Source of the DNA: Marthasterias glacialis
Taxonomy: Eukaryota > Echinodermata > Asteroidea > Forcipulatida > Asteriidae
Length of the DNA: 64,000 nt
Direction: 5' to 3'
Assembly: GCA_911728455.2 (NCBI GenBank)
Contig: OU452222.1
Location: forward strand, 20,904,559 to 20,968,558
Shown here: piece by piece, positions 45,501 through 57,500 of the stretch
Numbering within the stretch: position 1 is the stretch's first letter
How the letters are laid out: every line of letters begins with the position of its first letter
Notes under the pieces: generated by a model
Told to the model about the DNA's origin: nothing
Databases searched by the model: none
The model's input: only the letters and a program-made list of their open reading frames with translations
Translations under genes and position numbers: made by a program

Positions 45501-48500
45501 GTTAATTGATCAATATTCATTGTACGATGTAGTTTAAAATGAAAACAAAATTGTTTTCATCATTAGTGATTTCCATTGCTGAAAGTTATTTGCACAAGAC
45601 ATCATAAATATGTACCATCAAAGAAAACTGCATAAAGCTTTGTGTACTTTGTGTATTTTTTCCCTTTATTCTGGCACTTCGACCTATCTTAGTTATTTAT
45701 TGTATGTGCTGTGTACATTATTATGACACACCCAAAGGGGGAGGCTCGAGAACCCTCCAAGGGCCTGAATATTTTTAATTATTTTAAATTATTTTATTTT
45801 CACTTTATTGAGATAAAAATTGATGGGAATATTACTGCCCAAAAGAGTGTATGAGGGCACTGATGAGAGGGGGGTGTTGGTTGACAGACCCCCCAAAAAC
45901 TGCATGTTCCGTACGGTGCTGTATTTTGTACTTTTCTATCTTACTGGACATTGGGAAAGCTTCAGACTATAGTACAAACCTTCTCGTAAACTTCAATACA
46001 TGTTATACAATGATACAATTATGTAATAAACTCCAGCACCGAATAGCCTATGGAGCATTAGCCTTTTTTGAGGTATGGCACACACTACAAAAATAGGAGT
46101 GCACTGTTTGGTTTTGGTGTATGCAGACAAATTCACCCAAACCACTTAGTGCCCTAGCAATGTGTCCACCACCTCAAAATGGTGGACACATTACAAGCCA
46201 TTTTGAGATGGTGGACACATTACCAGGGCACTATTTGGCTGGGATAAATTTGTCTGTATACACCCAAACCAAACAGTGCACTCCTATAGTGTCTGCCACA
46301 CCTCAAAAAGGCTAACGCATGTACGCCCGCCCTGACCCCATCAATCTACCCGCTGAGTGTGCAAGTATGAAGAGCGGTTTGTTTGTTGGGAAAAATATAC
46401 TTCCTCCGCAGCCCTGTCTAAAGAGAAATGCCAACGTAAGTTTTTTTCACACAGATCATTTCCATCTCAATATAACTGTCACTGGTTGTCACATACTGTG
46501 CAAGCACTGTTTAACATGTTCAGCTTACAGTAGTCGAGTCCCAGGTAAATCTTGCAGTTTGGACAAGGGGCAAAGTGTCAACTGATTTTTGTTATTTATT
46601 ATTATGCAGTCAATGGAGCTCATCTGGGCAGGAAATGTCTTGTTGACTAACCGGTCAGTCATAACAGAGACTCTGACCATTTAATCCTTTGGAACATGGT
46701 CAAAATACCAACTGCTCTCACCAGCTTGTATTGATGGGATCAAAGTCACATTTCTTGCCAACATACTGTAAAATGAGGACTAGCTACTGGTGTGGGTTGG
46801 CAGGCTGGAGCATTCAATGTATCTCTCAGGGTATTGAGCTCAACAGCAAGTATTCTTGGCGGCGCTTGCTAAAATCTGAGATGGTAGCACCATTGGGAAA
46901 GTATTGGATATGTTCTGGAAGAAACTCAACTATGATCCTCCTAAACAACTTCCAAACATTGGATTTAATGTGTGTTATGGTCTTTCCATTACTACATAAA
47001 GGCAAGTCATAACATCATTGCCACACCATAGGTTAAAACCTGATCATCAGGTCTGTATTTAATTCTTAATGGGCTACTGGTCACTTTCTCTGAGCAAAGG
47101 GCACTTTCACTAATGACTTGCCATGGAAACCTTCACCAAAAATCACCCATTTTATCATTCAAAGTTATTATTTATGATATGAACTGATGATTCTGACCAG
47201 ACCTTGAGTCTGTGCACAACATTTAAAAGGCATGTCCAAAAGTTATTTTTCTGCGTACTTAATCCTAAAAAAAAAAACTAGCTCAATGTATTTTTCCTAT
47301 GGGCTTGTGGTAATCATAGAAGCCATTGTGACAAGTGAAGTAGGCGTGGCTTACAATGAAGCTAATGTCACAAAAGGACAGACACCGGATCAATCCTGTT
47401 GGGAAGTATGACGTCATTTCACTGTAAGCCATGCCCACTTGACACAAACTGGCCCCACTGATTAGAAGAAGCCCAAAGGAGTTGCAGCTAGCTAGTTTTG
47501 TCTGTGATGAGTTGCGCAAGAAAAGTTAAATAACTGGACTTGGCTTTTACATGAGTTCTTATGAAGACTAAGGTCTTCTCATAATTAAAAGTTTCTGTCA
47601 TAAAAAAATGCTTTTGAACAAGGAAATAGGCAATTTAGTTATACAAGCAGGTACAAGAATCTAAACAATCACAGTAGCAGACTGGAACCATCACCACCAG
47701 TACATCGTCACCATTTTCACGAAGTGGCCTATCAGCCACACACTGAGCCACAAATCCAGGTTTTGAAAAAATCGCATTTGAAATGAATCTCTTAGGGAAA
47801 TCACGGTTTCAGAGACCTATCGCTTATTAATCTTTCAAATTTTACTACACATGATAAGCTGGCATCTAAAAACATCCAGAACTAATGGTATTTTAATCAT
47901 TGGTATTGAAATTAATGAATAATTAACTACTAAACTTATTTGCCGGTTCGTGAAAACGCAAAAATGACACTGTAGGTAAAGCGGTGTTTACAAAACCAAT
48001 ACACACACGGATTCGCAGGTTACAACGCTTACATGGATGTGTGTTTTCCATTGTTTCATCCTAAGATGGCAGAGTGATGACGTCAATGCATCAGGTCCAT
48101 CAGTGAGGATTGACAAACTAACCTATCTACATTTCTAAAACAAAACAAAAGTTCTGTTTCGTATTTTTTCCAGATTGTTTCCACTGAGAAATTTGCATCA
48201 ACACTAAACAAAATTAGCCATGTCTGCAGGGCTTATACATGTAGTGGTGGTAATACAGAAATGGCTGATCTCTAAAGGTTAACATGATGGTTTCACAACT
48301 GTGGTTCCTCAAAATGGTTGTAAATTCCATATTACAGGTATGAGATTTGAAGATTGGAAATTCCTGAAGAACAAAAAATGCCTTGCATGATGCCTGGGTT
48401 CCCCTTTATTCTAGACCCAGAATCTCCCAGATGTTACAATTGAGGAGGTTTACAGACTCTGTGCATCACCAGAAAAACAAATATTTGAAATGTGGAATAT

Positions 48501-51500
48501 TCCTTTGTCTTTGGTGGCCTTTTTCATAAAAATTGAAAGGCTCAAGGGGTTTTGAGAAAATCAGGAAAATTTACACGCCTGATATTAATGTTTCTTAAAG
48601 GGCCCATGAAGTGATATTTTTCACATTACATTTTTGGGGCTTAATGTATGGATTGATATTAATACAAAATAATACTTCCTGATTTATAAAAGTTGTTATG
48701 AGTTATTACCTTTTAATTTATCACTCAAAAGTTGTATTATTCCTTAAGGGGCGTTGGTTTTACCCCTAATTTGATTTATCTATTTAGTTGTTTGTGATAT
48801 AAACCTATACATTTTGAAGAAACTTGCATGTTTAGGTTAATAATAGGCATACTTTATAGTTTAAACTTGAAAAAAAAATTTTCACAGGACGTTTAATTGC
48901 TGAAGATTAGAAGCACATTTGTTTTGAATCCAATTCCCAGATATGTAGCAATTGGATAATTTAAAAAAGAGAGAAATATGCCTTGGACACGGATATTTCT
49001 ACAATATTTTTCAGTTTTCTGTGGCACAAAACACAGATTTACACATAACTTACAAGTTATAAAGGTGGTCATGGTGAAAACTTCCCTTGAAATATATTTG
49101 CCTGAAATGCTGTAATTTTTTCAGAAATGCACAAAACAATTTGTTTTGATCTTGTGGGTCTGAAATCCAATGTTTGAGAACAGTGATGGAGTTTTTCACT
49201 ATTTTCTTGTGACTTCGATGACCGATTGAGAACAAGGTTTGTTTTTCATGTATACAATGTTGGGTCACACAAAGTGCTGATACCAGTCTTTGACAGAGTT
49301 ACCCATAATGGCTGTATTGTATAAATTAACAGATGTGCATTTAAAATTGTTTTCTCTCTTTTTACTTAAAAATGTAAAATTTTTACTGCATCACTCTCAT
49401 AAAGGCCTTACGCCTATTCTTCCCTGAAAAAGAATAAATATTTGTGTGTGAATTTTAGTATATACATGAGCATAATTTTTCACTTCTCAATAAAAAAATT
49501 TGATGCTGGTTTGTTTGGACCTTGACAATTTAACAATTTTCTGAAAAAAATCTGAAAAAGGTGAGATTCTGTTAATGAATTGTAATCGACAGATTCTCTT
49601 AATGGATTCTTACTGGTTCATTTGATACATTTCAATCCCAAGTGCATCACATGAAGCCCAGGCGGTAATATCTATCAGTAATAATATATATAAATACATG
49701 TAGCAAGGAAAATTGCGCAAGGCAAGCATATATAACAATCGTGAATAGTTAACGACTAACTAGAGGGAATCAATGGGACCCACACAAGCCAAACATGAGA
49801 TTGTGTGCTTGTTGTGCACACAGTCAAATTAGTGCTGTGCCCAGTCATTTATCATGAAGAGTAATTATTGACCCAGCAGCCAGCTAGTACAGCTAAGATA
49901 GCAAGGGTGAAGATACTTTACTGTGGCTGGTTTGGTTCTTCTCTCCTTCCCCTCAACCAATTCTACCTCCATGCCTCAACTGTTTCTGGTGAGAATGGTA
50001 TGCACTGAATTGTCCCTTTGGTGCCAGTGGTGTTTTTTTTGGTAGGCTAGTTTAGTTACATACTGCACATTTGCATGAAAGCATATGGCCAACATTGGTA
50101 TTTGTCAAAGATCAGCACCCACACTTTGTGCGACCCAACATTTACACGAAATAACAAACCTTTGAAACTTTAAGCTCAATCGGTCATTGGAGTCACAAGA
50201 AAACAGTGAAAAACCCTGCCAATGTGTTTTCACTGTTTTCAAACCTTTGGTTTTGGACTTGTAAGATTGATCCAAACTAATTGTTTTACTCATTTCTCAA
50301 AAACTATAGCATTTAATTCAGGCAAAACATTTCAAGGGAGGTTTTCCACCATGACCATCTTTATACCATGTTAGTTATGTGTAAATCTGTAAAAATCTAT
50401 AATCTGTGAATTGTTTTTAATCTTATCAATGTTGTGAACACAAAGAGCAGGTTAGTGTGCAGTCAGATGAGTGTGAATTACTATTCTTTTCAAACCAATA
50501 GTCCACAAACCAGGTTTTATTTGGAATAAAACAAAACCAGAGTGGGTGAAGACCAGTTTTAGTGCCCTTAAAGATTTTTTGAAAGGGCACATTTTTTAGT
50601 GCACATGAACCAACGTTGTGCCAAGATTTCAAGTTGATAAACCAATACAATTACAAACAGCTTGGCAACATTCAAATTTGTATTAACAAAAAAAAATGTA
50701 TAATAATAACACTGCTTTAGAAAAGCATGCAACACCAGGGTATAACCCAGATACCTATATCGCCGAGGTCAAGTAATTTGGTAGAGGCCCTGTGTTTCTG
50801 AAGCCTCAAAACCCAAATGCCTCTCTCGTCAGGTACCAAGTGCTTCACTTTTAAGTGTATGCCACACTGTATCAGACATGTACCTGTTTGTTTTCTACAC
50901 CATGTTGGTTCACAATGTATTTTTTTTTCTTCATTATCATAAACAGACATCTAAAGATAAGGTACAGCATTCGATAATTTCAGACAATAAATGTCACATG
51001 ACTCTATGTTGGGACCTTGCGCTTGGATGCTATTATATAAAAGGTCTGTTGCTTTACCATCCTCAAAACTCGAATTACAGAAATTTATTTTTCACACCAG
51101 TTTTACACCAAAACTGCGTGGAGTCTGCTGAACTTGCTAGAATAATTCCAACACTGTTCCCTTCTGCTTGGGAGATATTTAGTAAAGGGAAAAAAAAGTG
51201 GTGATGAGGTCTTAAATGGCAGTTTAAGACCGGTAGGGCCATTATGGCCTTTGGCTCAGTCCTTTATTAGATTGGCCTAGACCCTGCTAGGTCTTAAACA
51301 GCTGTTTAAGATCAAGTCACTACTATTTTATTCCGTTATTAAATATTCCAATTCATAAATACCGTCTTTTTTTCTAACATAATAATGTAGGAAAATCTGT
51401 AAATGAACTAGTCTGTTTTGTAAATTGTATCATTCATAAATACCTTTTTTTGTGAAAAAGCATAACAAAGTAGGAAAATCTGTAATTGAGCATGTCCGTT

Positions 51501-54500
51501 TTGTAAAATTTTACAATTCCTGTCCTTAGGTAATGTTTTGTGAAGGGTCAAATTGAATGCGACGCTCAACGGTTGTGCTTACGCGCGCGCACTGATAGAT
51601 TTTACATTGAGCCGGTAAGTATTGATTGTGTTATTCGTAAACTAGCACCTGCGTAAGCTTGCGCACCAACATGCGTATAGCTATGAGTCACGACTAGCTA
51701 GTGTTTTAACACTTTTTACCTACCTATGTGTCTCTACTGCACATCTAAACACGACCACATGATCTCCTCTAGACCAGTCAGCATGGATAAACTATCTTGG
51801 CTATGTATGACCAATCAATTCAAGCGTACTGTTTGCTAATTATAGCTAACGGACAAATGTTTCCTTCTGACTGCGCAATCCAGGAAAATACTTTTAGGGT
51901 AGATGATAATTATTAGTTTTTTAATTTAAAGACTTGTTCGACTGTGAAGTTGTTGACAAAGATGGTATGTAGAACTTGCCTATAATATCATATTATTTTA
52001 TCAGTCTTTTATAATTTAGATACTTCTGAATTTTTTGTAATTGTTGATAAAAAAACTTAGGTCACGACTTAACGGTTTCGAAAAACATTGACATCATGCT
52101 TTGTGTTGCAAAAAAGTGACTAAAACAAAACAAAACTCCAACAAAATTTCCAGATCAATCGAGTACTTAAAATGATTAATAAATGATTAAATTAAATAAT
52201 TTTAGTAAAGGTCACTTGTTTGTGTTTCAGCTGTTCTTTAAAGAAAAAGTACTTGTACAATAGTCTTTACTTTTTTCCAATTTAGCCTGAGAGAACGGCT
52301 TTGAGAGGGTCACACATCAAGCCAAGTTACCAATTGTTGCACTTATTATACCAAAGGTCATCAGGCCCTATACTTCACGGAGGCAACGGAGGCAACTGCC
52401 TCCGTTGCCCCTGGTCACTGCCTTGGTGCCCATACAATGTTCCAATAGAAATTTACAATTTCCTCATAGAGGTGCCCTTTATCAAGAAGAAGATGCCTTG
52501 GTGCCCTTGCCCTTTCAAGAACAAAGCAATCAGGCCTGGGTCATTTTTGTTTGTGAGCAGTCTGCAATACACCGTTCCGGCCTGTCAATCAAACTGTGCG
52601 CGTTGACCAATTGGATCACGCCTTTTGGTCATGTGACCTCGGTCAAACTACACAAACTAATGTGTGTGGGCGGGGCTTGTTGCCAAAGCCGGAACGGTCT
52701 ATAGCTACCTCCTTTTTTACACAACATTAAGGTATCTACAAATGTTAAATGCGAGTTCAACACTTTGCTTGTTGTTAAACTTTCTACAAAGCTGTAGAAA
52801 CTTTTGGAAAGTTCCTGGTAAAGAGACCAAAGTTCACAATATCTGTTAAGAGTTATTGATATGTCACACTTTTTGAAAGATGTCTTTATCCAGGATTTCT
52901 CAATGTGAAAAATGAACAAGAATTAGGTTGAAAACCACTCCAGAAATGTTGTATATTGAAGTCGGTGTGTTCAAATCTAAAGTAAAACCCTAGAGTATCT
53001 CATGATTGATCACAAACACCGTATTATCAAAATGAGAAATCTTCAACAAGAACAGCTCCAGCCCTTATAAATCATTGCTGCAAACACAGAAACTCCTCGG
53101 GGGTAGAACAGAGAGTTCCGAACAAAACCTAAATCCCTCTCATATAGACAATTGGAACACATCTTTTGATAAATGTGAGCTTGTTAGTTGGATCTTCAAG
53201 CCACTAGCAAGCCCTTGAATGTCCCTGTTTATTATTGTAGACAAGTACAAACGTTCCGCGGATGTTGAGGCGCCAGCCTTACCAGCTGCCACTCATCATG
53301 GCCGTCTGCGGCGGTAATGTGTTTTTGATGTGGCGGTGATAGCAAAGAAGGAACAAAAATTGAGAATGACTATCAATTTGAAAGTGTGGATTAATCACAG
53401 GAGATTTTGGCGGGAAGATTGGGCATCACAGATCGTCAGGAAGGTTTATCAGGCAGAGCGGAAATTTTTCTTTGAAGATATCATCTAAATTAGTCTTTTG
53501 ATGTCAATGTCAGAGATTGGTCCCCTCTTGGGAGCTTGGGGGCGCAGGCACACATTATAAGGGGCATGAGAAGTCAAATCAAATTCTGTGATAAGCAAGA
53601 AACATATGATCATTTACTTGATTTGTCATTTGAATTTAAAATTTGTATGGAAATTAATGTGACACCATGTGTTATGTCAACAGGAACAATAAACCAGAAT
53701 CATTTATGTAGTGCCAGAATCAAAGGTTTGATCTTAAGAGTTAGGATATCTCCTCAAATTGCCTGGTTTTTAAAATGGAAAATCAAAACTTATACTAGTC
53801 AGTCATCATAAACATTTAAAAAACTATTTGCTCAAAAATTCAAATAGTTTTTCATCCAAATCACGGAAGATGCATTTTGAGAGGATTTCTTTTGAACCTT
53901 GGTTATTGATGCTGAACTCAAAACTGCTCCATTCATAAAGCTGCTTCACAGTAAGCACATTTTTGGTGCTACCTATGGCAAAAAAAAATACGGATTTCAA
54001 AGGTTAGCAAGAAAATTAGGCGGCCAGCTTGCGATTTCACCATGGATTTGCATTGTTACATCATTCATTTGCTTACAGTAATCACTGCCTTTTCCTGTGC
54101 TTACAGTCAGCAGTGCTATGAAATGGAAACACCACAATCGGCCGTTAAGCAGCTCGATGAAATTGGACCCTGACTAAAGTATGGCTCGATAACCCTTCTC
54201 TTGAAACCATTCAAAACATCCCGAGTACAAGCTGTAAAGTAAATGAATACACACAACTACAACCAACTGACTGAGAATAGTAACCAATGGATCAAGGTGC
54301 AAAGACCACAGGAATAACTTAGTCCATCAAAAGCTGATTCCTTCATTCATTCACTGGCTAATTCATATTATGACTCCAGAATGTTTCCTAATTCTAAAGT
54401 CTAAATTTCAACTTTGTCATTGACGAAGCAATATTCTTCTTTCATACAATTATATGAGCGCTCCAGGTTAGTCACTTCAAGTGCTTTTTTTTTTACAGCA

Positions 54501-57500
54501 ACAATTAGTTAAAAAATTCTAAACATATTGAAAAGCATTATAAACAGTTTATACTTTTTCTTTTGCAACTCATCTTCACTTCATGTTTTATGTGAAATTA
54601 GATTGTACCTTTAGTTTTGTTTTATGTCAGTTACTTTTCTGCATTTCTTTAGTGAATATGTGCATAGGATGGATACATGTAGTCCCCCATTTATTTTCTC
54701 ATTTACTTATCCTGTGGTGTAACCAGAGGGGGATGTGAAGCCCCTCAATTTAGGTCTTTGCCCCTGCTTGCCGCCCCCCCCCCCAAAAAAAAAAAAAAAA
54801 AAAATATGAAAATGTCTGGATACACCACTAACTTATAGCCTTTAGTGACCAATGCTGTATTGCATTATTGTAGTTTCTTGTGTGTCTATCTGTTATGCTG
54901 TGCATTTGTCTGTCCGTCTGTCTTGTTGTGTATGGCATCCCGAAGCAACCTCTTCTCCGGACGTGCTTTCAGATTGAAGGTATAAATGTTCACACAGATT
55001 TGCACATGGTGTAAAGATGGTCATGGTATAAAACATCCCTTGAAATATTTGCCTGAAATACTATAGAGTTTTTAAAAAATGATTAAAAAAATTAGTTTTT
55101 AATCTCGCGAGTTTGAAATCCGATATTTAAAACAGTGAAAACATTTATAGGGTTTTTCACTATTTACTTGTGACTCCAATGACTGATTGAGCTTAACTTT
55201 CACAGGTTATGTTATTTGATAAAACAAATTTTGGATAAAACAAAGTGCAGATACAGGTTCTTTGACAATTAATATTGGTCGCAAACTTTACTTTGAATTA
55301 ATAAATCATATAACCTATATCAAATGTAACCCAGTATTGTGAAGTGGAAATAATTGTTATTGATTTGAATTACTTTATTGAATTCAAATGGGGTTGCTTT
55401 AAATATTGGACGATACATGCATGAAGTACCAGTACATTTTGGCTGTCTCCTAATAAGTGCAAGTTTCACTTAATTAATAACACCGAAGCTTCGCAAATGA
55501 TTTAACAGAATGTATGGTTGGCGCAGGTTGCACTTTGAGTCTTGACCGGAAAGCAGTGAGCACATTTTTATGGTACCATGCCTTTCTCTAACCTTGCAGG
55601 AAGATTTGTCGTGTTATGTAATTTCCTACATAGGCCTACAGGTCCCCATAAAAACTTGTTGACAAATTTATGTCATGGTTTTTATAACATTAAAACGTAT
55701 CATCTTAGCTGTGATTAGCTCGTTAAAGTAATAAAACAGGTTGCACTATAAAAGTGAGACTTCATCTGTATTTTGAATTGAATTAGAAAGGAGTTTCCCA
55801 TTCCTTTATTGTAATTTTTTTTGTTATTGATAAAAGTAGAGAAAGTTTGCGCATTGGGCCCTTATATTAACACTGTGTATTTTATATCTAGCTACACGTC
55901 TATAAGATAAAACCGCAGTGGCTAGCAAGGTATTATATTAAGAATAGACCCAATTAAAGCTTTATGTAATTTCTTTGATTAATTGACTTGGCAGACTTAA
56001 TTTAGGCGGGAATATTGTGTTATTCCTTTCATTGTAAAATCTGTAAATGAGGTTTTGAGTTCTGGGATAATATCAAATGGATGGGATCCTGTTTCAGGGG
56101 AGACTATTATGTCAAAATGGTCGATAAAGGGGAGGACTATTTTTAATGTTGATATTTCTTCGCTTAGAATCAACTGAGGGAACACATGAACTGAGGACAA
56201 AACTTACTGGACAATCTAGTAGGCAATCAAGTTTAATTCCACTGTTTTGTTTTTGTTTGTTTGGTTTCTGTTTTTGTTTTTGTTTTTTTTTGTTTTTTTT
56301 GGGGGGGTGGGGGCTGGGTGTTACTGTTAAATTGTCTGAGAGGGTAGAAATTAATGACGATGATGGAGTGTGTTAATCCAGCAGTACCATCAGGTTGCTA
56401 TTGCAGGGTACTTTTGCAAGAGTACCATGTAGGTTAGCTCTTCTACCCATTTGGTTGCCGGTGCTGCATACTCCAAAGGAGGTGAGACTGTTTCAAGAAA
56501 GCTTAGGACCCAATGAATAGGGTTAATAATAGTGTGAGGCGCTTTGAGAGGCCAACTTGGCTTGGAAAAGTGCCAAATAAAAACATTATTACTGCATAGT
56601 AATACTGACAACACACAACAAAATGTTGATAAAAACTGCTAGCAGGGGGGGTTATAAAAACTAGCACTCTCTTTGTGAGACCTTCAAAATGTTTACAAGT
56701 TTGCCACTGGTTAGAACTTTATTAACAGAAAGTGTTTTCTGTGCACAAAACCATTTTGCTTGATTGAAATAATGATTGATATTTTGCTATGTGTTTCACT
56801 ATCAGGCACTTTTTTTTTTTTTTTTTAATTCTTTCAGTCTTTCATACTATTAATTTATGTTTGGTAATATAATGATATAACACTTTCTTATTTTTTTTTT
56901 CTATGTTGCGACACAGAAAAAAAGATTTAATTTGGTTTTACCCCTACATCTATGTTTGATAAGCACTGATACCCAGTGCTTTTCCGAGTTCTGAAAAAAG
57001 TGGGGGAAACATTTGGAAAAACTGTTGACCCTCATGATTGTCAGTCAGGGAGGCAAACCAACAGTTTGTCTTGATATTCTTATGTTGTTTGGGTAAGTGG
57101 CAGAAATGCTATCCCAGCAATTTAAGTAATGTAGGGCAGGGGAGGCCTGTCCAGGACTATAACATGAACAATCAAGAGACTCGGGAACATTTTTATGAGA
57201 ATGGAATAATTGGGGCACAATTTTTAGAAATGCTCAATTCATTTCTGATTTGACTCCAGTGAACAAGAACTGCCCTTTATTTTTGTTTAGTTTTGTTTTC
57301 CTAGAATGTTTTGGTCGATTATTTTCAATCTAAGAAACCTTAAAAACATACAATAAATATTGTGATACAATGAGATACACAGTTATTTCCAAAGTACTTG
57401 TTTGTTACAGAATGTAGAACAGAATGGCTGCCAATTATTTATCAAACCTTGAGTTTAAAACGGCTTCTGTAGTCAAGGACTTAGTCAGGGAGCCATTCAA

